Shown piece by piece: positions 15,717 through 25,247 of a stretch of 64,000 bases of DNA. The number at the start of each line of letters is the position of its first letter. Positions within the stretch are counted from its first letter, which is position 1. The position numbers and the translations under genes are program-made. The stretch covers positions 1-64,000 of the forward strand of contig JAPLUN010000414.1 in the NCBI GenBank assembly GCA_026397715.1. Direction: 5' to 3'. The DNA is from Verrucomicrobiota bacterium (GTDB lineage Bacteria; Verrucomicrobiota; Verrucomicrobiia; Verrucomicrobiales; Verrucomicrobiaceae). A model generated the notes under the pieces. It saw only the letters and a program-made list of their open reading frames with translations. It was not told the DNA's origin and searched no databases.

Positions 15717-18512
15717 ATGACCGAACGCGACTACCTGCGACTCCTGAACAAGAGCGCGCAGAAATTTTTCCCCCCCGAGGACAAGCTGCCTCGCGGACGC
15801 ACGGAAACGCTGCGCCAGGCAAAACGTTTTCTCAAGATCAAGGAGCAGCGCATCAAGCAGCGGCACCGCTCCGGCAGCTTTAGCGGTGCGGAAATCTGCC
15901 GCATGCGCTCGGATGTGATGGATCTGCTCGTGCGAATCCTATGGGAGGAAGCTCTTTCGGCGCTGGATCCTGCGGTGCGTGCCAAGCTCAACGTCAGTGT
16001 GATCGCCCACGGCGGCTATGGCCGGCGGGTGATGAGTCCGGGAAGCGATGTGGACCTCACTTTCATGTTTCCGGGCAACAGCGGGAAGGTTTCCACCGAA
16101 GTGGTGCAGCTGATCCGCGACTACCTGCTCTACTTCTACGATTTGAAGCTCAAGGTCGGCCATGGTTCACGCTGCGTGGGCGAGTGCATCAAGCTGGCGA
16201 ACGAGAGCATGGAGACCAAGACCGCGCTGATGGAGGCCCGCCTCGTCACCGGCCAGAAGACGGCGTTTGAGGAGTTCCGCTCCCGCTTTGACAAGGAATG
16301 CATGGACGGGCAGGAGGGGGACTTTTTGAAGCTGCGGCAGATCGATCTGAACAGCCGCCATACGAAGTATGAGAACACCCCGTTTATGCAGGAGCCGCAT
16401 GTGAAAAACGGCTGCGGCGGCCTGCGAGACTACCAGAACCTGATCTGGATGACGTATGCGCGGCACCGCACGCTGAACCCCAAGGATCTGGTCGCGCTCG
16501 GCCTGATCTCCAAGGCGGGCTGGAAGGAGGTGGAGCAGGGTTATGAATTCATCCTGCGTGTGCGCAATGAAATGCACTACACCGAAAAGCGTGCTGAAGA
16601 CCTCTTAACTTTGCGCCTGCAGGGGCCGGTGGCCACGCACCTGGGCTACCGCCACAAACGCATCCTGCGCCGGATCGAGGCGCTGATGCACGGCTACTAC
16701 ACTGCGACGCGCGACATTTTGCAGCGCAGCAATGAGGTGATGGACCGCTTTCACCTGGAGGCGCTGGAAACACGCAAGGAGAGCAAGCTGATGGGCTTCA
16801 TCGCCCGGCGGAAGGCTGAAAAGGAGCAGGAGAGCTTCGACGGCTTCAACCGCAAGCATGAGCGCCTCTATGCGGAAAGCCCGACGATCTTCAAGGATGA
16901 CCCGGAGCGCATGATGCGCCTTTTTCTCCACACGCAAAAGCGCCACCTGCGCCTGAGCCCGGATTTGTTCCAGCTCATTCAGGACAACTTCCGACTGGTG
17001 GACACCAGCTTCCGCTACAACAAGGCCAACCGTGAGACGTTTGAGACGATTCTCTCCCACAAAGGGGATGCGGCGCGCACGCTGCGGCAGATGCACCGCG
17101 TGGGCTTCATCGGCCGCTACATGCCGGAGTTTGGTGCGCTCACCAATCTGGTGCAGCATGAGTTTTTCCATCTCTACACGGCGGATGAGCACACGCTGCG
17201 CACCATCGATAAACTCGATGAGCTGAGTGATCCCACCCTGAAAGGCGTGGACCTCTTTCAGCAGCTGTTTCACGACCTGCAGCAGCCGTATGTGCTTTAC
17301 CTCGCACTCCTGCTGCATGATGCGGGCCGTGCGGCCAACAAGAAGACGCACAGCGATGAAAGCACCACGCTGGCTGCCGCCGTCTCCCGCCGGCTGCAGA
17401 TCAAGGGCGAACGCCGCAGGCTGCTGCTCTTCCTGGTGGACAATCACCTGCTGATGTACCGCACCGCCACGACGAAGAGTCTGGATGATCCGCAGGTGAT
17501 CGAAGAGTTCGTCAGCATCGTGCGCACGAAGGAGAACCTCGACACGCTGCTGCTCATGACCTATGCGGACTCGAAGGGCACCAGCGACAAGAGCTGGTCG
17601 GGTTACAAGGAGGCGTCCATCCGTCAGCTCTATCACAGCGCGCTGCGTTTCATGAACGCGCCGGCGGATTTCATGCGCAATGTGCAGGTGCCGCTGGTGG
17701 ATCTGAAAAAGGAGGTGCTGCGACGCCTCGGCGCAGGATATGAAGCGGAAGTGGACGCGCACTTCCGCCACATGCCGCCCTCCTACTTCAATTTCCGCGA
17801 GGCTGATCTCATCGCCACGCATCTGCGCCAGTTCCGGCAGTTCTTTGAGCAGCTCATCCGTGAAGAGGCTGCGGCAGGTCTGCTGCCGGTCATGGTGTGG
17901 GTGGATCACGTGGACCAGGGCTACAGCGAACTCACCGTCGTCTGCTGGGACCGGCACCTGCTCCTGGCGCGCATCTCCGGCGCCCTGGCGGCGGAAAGCA
18001 TCAACATTCTCAGCGCGGATCTCTACCAGCGTGCCGACCACCTCGTGCTGGACACCTTCCGCGTCTGCAACACGAACTTCGCCGCCGTCACCACCAAGAG
18101 CGCCCGTGCGCGTGTGGAGGAATCCGTGCGCAAAGCTTTCTGCGGACAGACCTTTGATTTCGGTGATGCGATCATCCAGAAGCTGGGCAAGTCGATCACG
18201 ATGCTCGATGAGATCGGCGCGGAAATTCCTCAGCGCATCTACGTGAACAACCACCTCTCGCCGGACCAAACGGTGCTGGAGCTGCAGCTGGTGGACCGCC
18301 TGGGGCTGCTGTATGACATCTTCATGGCCATCGGCCGCCTGGGTCACAACGTCACGCACGCACGCATCAGCACGGAAAAGGGCGTCGCCATTGACGCCAT
18401 CTACGTGCAGGACGAGCACAGCCAGAAAATCACCGACCGCGAGCAGCTGGATGAACTGGCCGCCGCCGTGACGGAGGCCGCACACCTGCGTCTGAGCTCA
18501 GCCAAGGAGTGA
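15717..18512 (+). CDS. glnD: [Protein-PII] uridylyltransferase/uridylyl-removing enzyme
   Basis: GlnD senses glutamine and uridylylates or deuridylylates PII. The 931-residue protein has the nucleotidyltransferase motif GGYGRR followed by GSDVDL (G99 to D113), the GlnD linker region around residues 220-420, an HD hydrolase domain with LLLHDAGRAANKKTHSDE near residues 535-555, and two C-terminal ACT domains, recognisable at about 720-790 (SELTVVCWDRHLLLARISGAL) and 845-915 (VLELQLVDRLGLLYDI). All domains are in the canonical order and length. No glnB or glnA is in the window. Confidence 0.95.
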   Translation: MTERDYLRLLNKSAQKFFPPEDKLPRGRTETLRQAKRFLKIKEQRIKQRHRSGSFSGAEICRMRSDVMDLLVRILWEEALSALDPAVRAKLNVSVIAHGGYGRRVMSPGSDVDLTFMFPGNSGKVSTEVVQLIRDYLLYFYDLKLKVGHGSRCVGECIKLANESMETKTALMEARLVTGQKTAFEEFRSRFDKECMDGQEGDFLKLRQIDLNSRHTKYENTPFMQEPHVKNGCGGLRDYQNLIWMTYARHRTLNPKDLVALGLISKAGWKEVEQGYEFILRVRNEMHYTEKRAEDLLTLRLQGPVATHLGYRHKRILRRIEALMHGYYTATRDILQRSNEVMDRFHLEALETRKESKLMGFIARRKAEKEQESFDGFNRKHERLYAESPTIFKDDPERMMRLFLHTQKRHLRLSPDLFQLIQDNFRLVDTSFRYNKANRETFETILSHKGDAARTLRQMHRVGFIGRYMPEFGALTNLVQHEFFHLYTADEHTLRTIDKLDELSDPTLKGVDLFQQLFHDLQQPYVLYLALLLHDAGRAANKKTHSDESTTLAAAVSRRLQIKGERRRLLLFLVDNHLLMYRTATTKSLDDPQVIEEFVSIVRTKENLDTLLLMTYADSKGTSDKSWSGYKEASIRQLYHSALRFMNAPADFMRNVQVPLVDLKKEVLRRLGAGYEAEVDAHFRHMPPSYFNFREADLIATHLRQFRQFFEQLIREEAAAGLLPVMVWVDHVDQGYSELTVVCWDRHLLLARISGALAAESINILSADLYQRADHLVLDTFRVCNTNFAAVTTKSARARVEESVRKAFCGQTFDFGDAIIQKLGKSITMLDEIGAEIPQRIYVNNHLSPDQTVLELQLVDRLGLLYDIFMAIGRLGHNVTHARISTEKGVAIDAIYVQDEHSQKITDREQLDELAAAVTEAAHLRLSSAKE

Positions 18513-18555
18513 TCTGCTGATACATTTGGCGCATTGCATCGTTCGGAGAGCGCCC

Positions 18556-19896
18556 ATGAAGCTCTCCGCAATCCTGCTCTGTTTTGCCGCCGCGCTGCTC
18601 TCATCCGTACCTGCTGCGGATGTGGCCAAGCCCAACATCCTCATCTTCTACATGGATGACATGGGCTGGGCGCAGCCCGGTGCCTACGGTGGGAAAATGG
18701 CCCCCACACCGAACATGGATGCCTTGGCAGCAGGCGGCGTGCGTTTCACCAATGGCTACTCCTCGGGCTGCGTGTGCTCGCCGGGTCGTGTGGGTTTGAT
18801 GACGGGCCGCTACCAGGCGCGCACTGGCCATGATGCCAATCCCACCCGGGCTGGCCGAGAACTGCTGCTGAGCGAGACCACCTTGGCGCAGCATCTCAAA
18901 ACGGCAGGCTACACCACCGGCATCGTCGGCAAATGGCACCTTGGAGACACCAGCCCGGAGTTCATGCCGACGGCGCGCGGGTTTGACTTTGCCATGGGCA
19001 CCGTGGGCAATCTTGGTGAAGGCAAAGGCCCTTCGTTTTATCGCGGCAAAGAGCTGGTTGAAGACCTGGCGGGCGCACCGGTCACCTCGCCCGTGTATGC
19101 GCGGGAGTCGGTGAATTTCATGGAGGCGAATCACGCCAAGCCGTGGCTCCTCATGCTGTCCTTCAATGCCGTGCACAGTCCGCACGTTGCTTCGGAGAAG
19201 TGGTTGGAGAAATTCAAACACCTGCCGAAGCACGATGCTGCGTATGCCGCGCTCGCTGCAGAGGCGGATGAAGCCATCGGCACGGTGATGACGAAACTGC
19301 GTGAACTGAAACAGGAGGAGAACACGCTCATTTTCCTCATCAGCGACAACGGCGGTGCCTATCAAAATGCTGAGATGGGCGGGCTGCGCGGGCACAAGTG
19401 GTTCGTGTGGGAAGGCGGCATCCGCGTGTCATGGATGGCCGCGTGGAAGGGCCACATTCCTGCGGGCCGTGTCAGTGATGAGCCGGTGATCCAGCTTGAT
19501 GTTTTGCCCACGGCTCTTGCTGCTGCGGGTGCGACGACTTCCATTCCGCTCGATGGCGTGAACCTGCTGCCTTTGCTCGAAGGCAAGGCCGACAAACTTG
19601 CCCCGCGTGAACTTTACTTTCGCTTCGGTGTGCAGCAGGCCGTGCGTCAGGGAGACTGGAAGCTCGTCAAAGCTTCCAAAGACATGCCGCCCATGCTTGT
19701 GAACCTAGCCACCGATCCCGGTGAGCAAACCGACCTCAGCGCCAAGGAGCCTGAGAAAGCCCAGGCGCTGCAAAAACTGTTCGACCAGTGGAACGCCACC
19801 ATGCAACCGCCCCGCTGGGAAGACCTGCGTTGGAACGGCGAAGAGAGCCGCAAAGAGGGCAAGAAGGAGAAGCGGAAGAAGAAAGCGAAGGAGTAG
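18556..19896 (+). CDS. Secreted sulfatase
   Basis: A 446-residue arylsulfatase-family enzyme from the ATG at 18556, chosen because it opens the signal peptide (MKLSAILLCFAAALLSSVPAA). Metal-binding and catalytic features are NILIFYMDDMGW near the N-terminus, the formylglycine site CSPGR (Gly instead of the usual Ser at the fourth place of CxPSR), GRYQARTG, GKWHLG and the later SDNGG. Activation would need a formylglycine-generating enzyme, not in the window. The C-terminus is a Lys/Arg-rich tail. Likely removes sulfate from a polysaccharide outside the cytoplasm; substrate unknown. It begins 43 bases after glnD. Confidence 0.92.
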   Translation: MKLSAILLCFAAALLSSVPAADVAKPNILIFYMDDMGWAQPGAYGGKMAPTPNMDALAAGGVRFTNGYSSGCVCSPGRVGLMTGRYQARTGHDANPTRAGRELLLSETTLAQHLKTAGYTTGIVGKWHLGDTSPEFMPTARGFDFAMGTVGNLGEGKGPSFYRGKELVEDLAGAPVTSPVYARESVNFMEANHAKPWLLMLSFNAVHSPHVASEKWLEKFKHLPKHDAAYAALAAEADEAIGTVMTKLRELKQEENTLIFLISDNGGAYQNAEMGGLRGHKWFVWEGGIRVSWMAAWKGHIPAGRVSDEPVIQLDVLPTALAAAGATTSIPLDGVNLLPLLEGKADKLAPRELYFRFGVQQAVRQGDWKLVKASKDMPPMLVNLATDPGEQTDLSAKEPEKAQALQKLFDQWNATMQPPRWEDLRWNGEESRKEGKKEKRKKKAKE

Positions 19897-19976
19897 CGCG
19901 AGGCTGACGGCTCCACTCTGGACTGCGGTTGTGCAGCTCTGTCGGAGCCCCCCCTTGAAGCAGGGGGAAAAAGAAA

Positions 19977-20011
19977 ATGCCGCTCTGGATTCTGCGAATC
20001 CGGAGCGGCAT
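19977..20011 (-). terminator. Intrinsic terminator of the PTPDL-motif gene
   Basis: A long inverted repeat, ATGCCGCTCCGGATT against AATCCAGAGCGGCAT with one mismatch, followed on the minus strand by TTTCTTTTTCCCCC. It sits 25 bases beyond the stop of the 20036-21700 gene and also lies between convergent genes. Confidence 0.8.
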
Positions 20012-20035
20012 GAATCTAGCCAACAGGGCCTGCGG

Positions 20036-21700
20036 TTACTTTTTCTTCTTCTTGCCGCCGAGGAGGGTGAGAAGGAGCACCAGTGCGACAACACCAATGC
20101 CGATGAGGATCATGTTCATCATGCTCATGCCTTCTTCCGCTGGGGCAGGTGCAGGTGCTGCGGCCTGAGACTGGGGGTAGCCAGGCTGTTGAGCTTGCTG
20201 CGGATATCCTGGCTGTTGAGCTTGCTGCGGATATCCTGGCTGCTGGGGCTGGCCATAGCCGGGCTGTTGAGGCTGCTGGGGATAACCGGGCTGCTGAGGC
20301 TGGCCGTAGCCGGGTTGCTGTGGATATCCAGGCTGCTGAGGCTGGCCAACAGGAGGAACGGCACCCGGCTGGGCAGGATAGCCGTTGGGTTGTGCTGCGG
20401 GCATGGCTCCTGGCGCCGGGGTGGCACCGGGTGCAGCAGCAGGAGCGGGAGTACCACCAGCTGCGGCGGCGAGTGCTGCGGCCACTTTGTCATCCATGCC
20501 AGGTTCGGCTGTGCCAGCGATGGCTGAGGAGCCGCCGGCGGCACCAGCGGCGGCGGGCTGCGTCTGCCCCTGCGGGGTGTTCACTTGCTGTGCAAAGTAA
20601 GCATGGCGGGCACGGTAGTTGGTGAAGACGCCACGGTAGAATTCCTTGCTTTTGGCATCGGCGGTGCTAGCGGCGGTTTCACCTTCAATGATGGCCTCAC
20701 CCATCTTGGCGAGTTCAGCCTTGTCCTTGCCTGCCTTGGCATCTGCGCGGATCATGCGCTGGATGGCTTCGTTGACCTTGGTGATGACGGCAAGGTCGAG
20801 ACTGGTCAGAGCATCCTTGGCTTCGGCGATGGACTTGCCGAGGGCCTTCAAGCTCTCCAGATCGTACTTGTAAGGGGTGTACCATTTGCTGGTCTTGCGC
20901 TCCTGTTCGTAGGTGGTGGTCCAGGCATCCTTCTCCTTCTTAATGGCGTCCTTCATCCGTGTCAGGTCGGGCTCGATGAGCTTTTTGATGCCCTCCTCGC
21001 GATTCCTCTGCAAGGCGGGCTGTTCCTGAATCATCTGGGCGATCTGCTTGTCGTACTTGGTCAGAACTTCGAGGATCTCCGCAGCGGCCTTGGGATAATA
21101 GACGGAGGCGGTGTTGCCGCTGGCGGGGTCGTTGAGTTTGTCGAATTCCTTGAGCGCGCCGGTGAAGTCTTTGGCCTGGATTTTCTCCAGCATGGCCGCA
21201 CGGATGGAGAAGGCCTTGATGTTGAGAGCTTCCGCCTTGGCCTCTTCACGGGTGAGCCATTTGCCTTCGAGCTTCACGCCGCCGGCCACGACCTTTTCTT
21301 TTTCCAGCTGAGCTTCGGAGATCATTTTTTCCACTTCTGCGGCTTCCTTCGTGCCGGGGTAGCGGTTCACGAAGGGACGCAGGCGGTCCTGAATGAGCTG
21401 CTCGTACTTTTCCGCCGACATCAGGTCCGGGGTGGGAACGGCCTTCCGAATTTCGAGAATCTCCACTTCTTCCGGCTTTTGCTTGAGGATGCCCCCTTCC
21501 GCGATGTCGGTGCGTGGGATGTCCTTTTCATCCATGATCTTCGGAGTCAGGTGATACCGCATCCGGATGGAGGTGGGGGTCTCGGAGAGAATATTGCCTT
21601 CCAGCTTTTTGCCGTCTTTGAGGGTCACGACGTCGGCGTGCAAAAATCCGGCGCTGCTGGCAAGGGCAAAAACGACAGACTGGTAGCGGCTCAATTTCAT
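20036..21700 (-). CDS. Secreted/membrane protein with PTPDL motif and Pro/Gln/Gly repeats
   Basis: A 554-residue protein with a signal peptide (to about FLHA-D, residue 22), a small N-terminal beta domain (VVTLKDGKKLEGNIL), the motif VPTPDL at residues 88-93, a long helical central region (about 95-385), a Pro/Gly/Ala/Gln-rich region with repeated PGYPQQ and PGYGQPQQ units (about 385-525), then one membrane segment (about 530-547) and a KKKKK tail. I recall the PTPDL motif as a verrucomicrobial family mark; its function is not known to me. The topology suggests an envelope-spanning or C-terminally anchored periplasmic protein. It is not obviously in an operon. Confidence 0.8.
   Translation of the reverse strand: MKLSRYQSVVFALASSAGFLHADVVTLKDGKKLEGNILSETPTSIRMRYHLTPKIMDEKDIPRTDIAEGGILKQKPEEVEILEIRKAVPTPDLMSAEKYEQLIQDRLRPFVNRYPGTKEAAEVEKMISEAQLEKEKVVAGGVKLEGKWLTREEAKAEALNIKAFSIRAAMLEKIQAKDFTGALKEFDKLNDPASGNTASVYYPKAAAEILEVLTKYDKQIAQMIQEQPALQRNREEGIKKLIEPDLTRMKDAIKKEKDAWTTTYEQERKTSKWYTPYKYDLESLKALGKSIAEAKDALTSLDLAVITKVNEAIQRMIRADAKAGKDKAELAKMGEAIIEGETAASTADAKSKEFYRGVFTNYRARHAYFAQQVNTPQGQTQPAAAGAAGGSSAIAGTAEPGMDDKVAAALAAAAGGTPAPAAAPGATPAPGAMPAAQPNGYPAQPGAVPPVGQPQQPGYPQQPGYGQPQQPGYPQQPQQPGYGQPQQPGYPQQAQQPGYPQQAQQPGYPQSQAAAPAPAPAEEGMSMMNMILIGIGVVALVLLLTLLGGKKKKK
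20184..20237 (-). repeat. Perfect 27-bp tandem repeat inside the PTPDL-motif gene
   Basis: Two identical, adjacent 27-base units (20184-20210 and 20211-20237) encode the nonapeptide QQAQQPGYP register. Degenerate related units continue to about 20360. Perfect identity at the DNA level suggests recent slippage and length variation in the low-complexity segment. Confidence 0.85.
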
Positions 21701-21833
21701 GGGAATGCAGGGTTGGATAAGAGAAGGGGATTAGCAGGCGCGCGGCAATTTGCGCGGGTTACGAGAAATAACTCAAAACCACACCGCGAGTAAAGAACGA
21801 AGCTGATTTTCCTCTGTGCGGGGAGAAAATGGC

Positions 21834-22289
21834 CTAGCTGGAGCGGCGTTGGAGCACGATGCGCTTGAAGCGGGCATTGCCATCCTGGCTCACGCTCATG
21901 ACTTCGGGGTCGTTGACGAAGACGTTGTGAATGAGGCGGCGGTAGTAGCTATTCATCGGCGGGAGGTCCGCGTTCTGGCCGGTGGCGCGGACGCGGTCGC
22001 CGAGTTCCTTGGCGCGGGCGACCATCTTGTCCTCGCGCATGGAGCGGTAGAATTCCACGTCCACGCGGACGCGCGGGGCGTCTTTGATATGGCGCTGCAG
22101 GACGCGGTTTACCAAGTATTGAATGTCTTCGAGCGTCTCACCCCGGCGGCCGATGAGGGCGTCCGAATCATCCGTGAGCACCTGCAACGTGGGGCCGTCC
22201 GGGCCGTTGTCCTCCTCGATCTGGACCACGAAGCCCAGATAGCCGAGCATCGTGTCGAGAATATGGCGTGAGTGTTCGAGGGGTGACAT
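21834..22289 (-). CDS. jag: KH/R3H RNA-binding protein (Jag/KhpB)
   Basis: A 151-residue protein with an N-terminal KH-type segment (DDSDALIGRRGETLEDIQYLVNRV, broken by the GxxG-like IGRRG) and a C-terminal R3H domain, in which NSYYRRLIHNVF holds the RxxxH signature. It lacks the N-terminal Jag_N domain of Firmicutes KhpB, as is usual in Gram-negative relatives. It binds RNA and is linked to envelope and division control. It follows yidC by 6 bases, the standard order rpmH-rnpA-yidD-yidC-jag. Confidence 0.9.
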   Translation of the reverse strand: MSPLEHSRHILDTMLGYLGFVVQIEEDNGPDGPTLQVLTDDSDALIGRRGETLEDIQYLVNRVLQRHIKDAPRVRVDVEFYRSMREDKMVARAKELGDRVRATGQNADLPPMNSYYRRLIHNVFVNDPEVMSVSQDGNARFKRIVLQRRSS

Positions 22290-22295
22290 GGATCT

Positions 22296-24107
22296 CTAGC
22301 CTCCCAGACGTGGCGGTTTAGGGCCCTTGGATTTCTTGTCTTTTGAGGGTGCTCCCGAGTTGAAGAAAGGATTCTGTGCCGGTGCGGCTTTGGCGGCGGG
22401 CTTAAGCGCTACTTTCTCCAGCTTGGGCTCAGGCATGTAAAGCTTCATGATGCGGGTCTGGAAGACGCTGAAAATATTCTGGGTGGACCAGTACAAGGCG
22501 AGGGCGGCGGCGAAGTCATAGCTGATCCACAGGAAGAACAGGGGCATCAGCATGAAAATGCGCTGCTGGGTCTTGTCCACAGTCGCAGGCTGCGGGGTGA
22601 GCTTCATCTGGGCCACCATGGTCAGGCCCATGATGATCGGCAGCGGGTTGATGTTGAAGCCCATGAACACGCCCTGGGTGTCCGCAGCAGCCAGATCCCG
22701 CACCCACCAGAAAGACTGGCCGCGAAGCTCTGCCGCCACTTCCAGCACGCTGTAGAGACCGATGAAAATGGGGAACTGCAGGAACAACGGGAGACAGCCG
22801 CCTAGCGGATTCACGCCGTAGTCCTTGTAGAGCTTCATGGTCTCCAACTGCTGCTGCTGCGGGTTGTCCTTGTACTTCACCTGCAGCTCTTTCATGAGCG
22901 GACCGAGGAGGCCCATGCGCTTCATGGTCATGGTGGACTTCGCATGGATCGGCCAGAGGCAGAGACGGACGAAAATCGTCAGAAGGATGACTGCCAGACC
23001 CCAGCTGCCGCTGATGTTGTGCATCCAGCGCATGACCTTGGAGAGGGCGATGCTGACGATCTTGAAGTAGCCGTAAAACATCGCGTAGCTGCGCTGGTGG
23101 CCGATGCGGCTGAGGCGGTCGTATTCCTTCGGGCCGAGGTAGATCTGGTAATTTTCCGTGACCGAGGCACCCGGGGCGAGATCCACCACCGGCAGGCTCA
23201 TGGAAGCATCGTAGGTGAAGTCTTCGATCTCCGCCTTGCCGACGCTGGCAGCATCAATCGGCTGCGCGAGTTTGCGGCGGCCGGCCCAGAGCTTGGCCGG
23301 GGCATCCTTCTCCGCCATGCGGGTGATGATGTGGGTGTAGAAGCGGCTCATCACGCCTGAGTAGCGCAGGGCATTGAAGGATTGGCGGTACTCCGTGGGC
23401 GCAGAGCTGAAGACGCCCTTGCCAAAGTATTTCGACAGCTCGTGGTCGGTGTCTCCGGCGTTGTTCCAGAAGAAGCCGTCATAACGCCCTTCGTCATGTT
23501 TCAGGGCGGTCGCAGCGCCGGCGTAGAGGTAGTATTCCTCGGAGCGATGCTGCGCGGTGCCGGTGTTTTTGAGGGTGATCTTGAGATCGATGAGATGCTC
23601 GTCTCCTTCCGGGCCTTCGGTCAGGGTGTACTTTTTAGTCACCACGATGCCTTCGGCGGTGGTACCTTCGAAGGTGGCGCTCTTGTCGCTCTTTTCCGTC
23701 AGCTTGTAGGCCAGCGCATCCATGCCGGCTGCTTCACGACGCAGGGCGCCGATGGCTTCGAGGCCGTATTTGTTCAGAGTCACCTGATCCGTGCCGGCCA
23801 GTGAGGCGCGGGCGATGCCGCCGCCTTTGGAGGTCAGTTCAAAGGTGACGGTGCCCACTTTGATGGAGTGAGTTTCCACCGGTAACTCAACCGCCACGGG
23901 TGCCGCAGGGGCTGCAGGAGTGGCGCCGGGGGCAGGGGTCACGGCCGTCGGCGCTGCGGGTGTTTCTGCGGCTTTTTTAGCTGCTTGCTCCTGCTTGATG
24001 CGCGCCGCCTCGGCCTGCGCCAGCTTCTGATTTTCCTGCACGTAGTACAGGTTAACCCCCGCGAGGATGACGCAGAGCGTCACGATGATCCAACTTTTGC
24101 GGTCCAT
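22296..24107 (-). CDS. yidC: Membrane protein insertase YidC
   Basis: YidC (Oxa1 family) inserts and folds inner-membrane proteins, alone or with SecYEG. The 603-residue length, the single N-terminal membrane segment, a large periplasmic beta domain (about 75-360) and a C-terminal core with five membrane segments are the Gram-negative arrangement. Core marks are SWGLAVILLTIFVRLCLWP near residue 380 with the conserved Arg, KLYKDYGVNPLGGCLPLFLQFPIF and IFMLMPLFFLWI. An Ala/Pro-rich linker follows the first membrane helix. The basic C-terminal tail (KDKKSKGPKPPR) may contact the ribosome. Confidence 0.96.
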   Translation of the reverse strand: MDRKSWIIVTLCVILAGVNLYYVQENQKLAQAEAARIKQEQAAKKAAETPAAPTAVTPAPGATPAAPAAPVAVELPVETHSIKVGTVTFELTSKGGGIARASLAGTDQVTLNKYGLEAIGALRREAAGMDALAYKLTEKSDKSATFEGTTAEGIVVTKKYTLTEGPEGDEHLIDLKITLKNTGTAQHRSEEYYLYAGAATALKHDEGRYDGFFWNNAGDTDHELSKYFGKGVFSSAPTEYRQSFNALRYSGVMSRFYTHIITRMAEKDAPAKLWAGRRKLAQPIDAASVGKAEIEDFTYDASMSLPVVDLAPGASVTENYQIYLGPKEYDRLSRIGHQRSYAMFYGYFKIVSIALSKVMRWMHNISGSWGLAVILLTIFVRLCLWPIHAKSTMTMKRMGLLGPLMKELQVKYKDNPQQQQLETMKLYKDYGVNPLGGCLPLFLQFPIFIGLYSVLEVAAELRGQSFWWVRDLAAADTQGVFMGFNINPLPIIMGLTMVAQMKLTPQPATVDKTQQRIFMLMPLFFLWISYDFAAALALYWSTQNIFSVFQTRIMKLYMPEPKLEKVALKPAAKAAPAQNPFFNSGAPSKDKKSKGPKPPRLGG

Positions 24108-24272
24108 GAAATTTTTTAGCTTTGGGTGAGAGAGGTTTTTGTGAAAATGCGGGTCTCCTGGGTCAGATCGGAGGCGCGGCTTGCAAACAATGACGAATGC
24201 GGACTGACAAGTGGCGAGCGACCCCCGTGTGCGCGACTACATTGTCTGGCAAAATTCGTCATGCGGGTTTGG

Positions 24273-24509
24273 TCATTTCTTGTCCGGCACGGGATCATGC
24301 CCGTGACCACCCCAGGGATGGCAGCGGCCGATGCGGCAGAGGCCCAGCCAGCAGCCGCGCAGCACGCCGTGGGTTTCCACAGCCTGGAGAAAATACCTCG
24401 AGCAAGTCGGGGTGTAGCGGCATCCGGAGCCGGGACCGCCAATGGCGTGAATGACGGGGGAGATGAACACTTGGTAGCCGCGGATGAAAATTCGGATGAG
24501 CCATTTCAT
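24273..24509 (-). CDS. yidD: Membrane protein insertion efficiency factor
   Basis: YidD is a small membrane-associated protein that aids YidC-dependent insertion. The 78-residue protein has the family core YQVFISP...[16 protein letters not shown] and [12 protein letters not shown]. Its start overlaps the rnpA stop (24506-24509), so the two are coupled. A 165-base stretch without a gene separates it from yidC; I see no structure there that I can name. Confidence 0.95.
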   Translation of the reverse strand: MKWLIRIFIRGYQVFISPVIHAIGGPGSGCRYTPTCSRYFLQAVETHGVLRGCWLGLCRIGRCHPWGGHGHDPVPDKK

Positions 24510-24877
24510 GGAGCGGGCGGGGCAGGGAGCTTCTGGGTGAGCAGATTCATGCGCCGCGCCAGCCGCAGCCAGTCATTTTCCAGTTCGGCCAGCGAGGCCT
24601 TGGGAGCACGCCAGCGGGCGATGATCACCATCTGCCAGCCGGGAGCGATCTCCGCGCGGTGTGCGCGCACGATCTCGCGCAGCAGACGACGGATGCGATT
24701 GCGTACGACGGCATTGCCCAGCTTGCCCCCGGTGATGAGGCCAAACTGGAACTCCTTCAGCGCTTCCACACGCAAAGCACCCAGCACCAGAAATTTTCCG
24801 GCCTGGCTGCTGCCCTGCGTTTTGACGCGTGCGAAATCGCACGCGAGTTTCATCCGCAGGTTTGAGGGAAGGCGCAT
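24506..24877 (-). CDS. rnpA: Ribonuclease P protein component
   Basis: RnpA is the protein subunit of RNase P, which matures the 5' end of tRNAs. The 123-residue basic protein opens with [12 protein letters not shown], similar to the usual F..V...G entry, and has the RNR-type signature [15 protein letters not shown] in the middle. It is encoded 24 bases after rpmH and overlaps yidD by 4 bases. The RNase P RNA gene is not in the window. Confidence 0.95.
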   Translation of the reverse strand: MRLPSNLRMKLACDFARVKTQGSSQAGKFLVLGALRVEALKEFQFGLITGGKLGNAVVRNRIRRLLREIVRAHRAEIAPGWQMVIIARWRAPKASLAELENDWLRLARRMNLLTQKLPAPPAP

Positions 24878-24901
24878 GATAAGGAGCGCGCCGCAGCAGA
24901 A

Positions 24902-25090
24902 TTAGGTGTGCTGCTGGGTGTGACGCTTGAAGTGGAGTTCCACGCCCTTTGGCAGGAGGCGTTTACGTCCGGCGCGACGACGGCGGCGCAGGATGTCGCG
25001 ACCATTAGCGGTCTTCGTGCGTGCGCGGAAACCAAACTGCTGCTTGCGCGTGCGCTTGGAAGGCTGGTAGGTCCTGAATGTCTTTGGCAT
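24902..25090 (-). CDS. rpmH: 50S ribosomal protein L34
   Basis: A basic protein of 62 residues whose first part, [21 protein letters not shown], followed by [22 protein letters not shown], is diagnostic for L34. It is a little longer than the usual 44-46 residues, with an extra C-terminal tail ([12 protein letters not shown]-like, Lys/His-rich). First gene of the block with rnpA, yidD, yidC and jag. In many bacteria rpmH neighbours dnaA and oriC, but here a divergent esterase gene is next to it. Confidence 0.95.
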   Translation of the reverse strand: MPKTFRTYQPSKRTRKQQFGFRARTKTANGRDILRRRRRAGRKRLLPKGVELHFKRHTQQHT

Positions 25091-25167
25091 GGGCGTGTGG
25101 GGTGGTGAAAGGGAAAGTGGGAGCTCAGACCGGACAAATCACGGCCTCCCCTCGAAAAGGGGGCGCG

Positions 25168-25195
25168 AAACTAGCGGGAGTCTTTGATTTGTCAA
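25168..25195 (-). promoter_or_regulatory. Candidate sigma-70 promoter of rpmH
   Basis: On the minus strand TTGACA (25190-25195), a 16-base spacer and TAGTTT (25168-25173) form a near-consensus sigma-70 promoter about 70 bases ahead of the rpmH start. It lies in the 157-base gap between the divergent rpmH and esterase genes. Confidence 0.55.
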
Positions 25196-25247
25196 TCATG
25201 CGATGATTTCCAGTAAACTTCGGTTTTCTCAGCGTTACATTTAACCC

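Noticed and set aside
20585-21793. 402-codon plus-strand frame opposite the PTPDL-motif gene
   Set aside because: Antisense to a gene with signal peptide and terminator; Gly/Asp/Leu-rich composition reflects the complement of Lys/Glu/Ala codons.
24902-25247. Replication origin beside rpmH
   Set aside because: The rpmH-rnpA-yidD-yidC-jag block is often near oriC, but no dnaA and no cluster of TTATCCACA-like boxes is present here.
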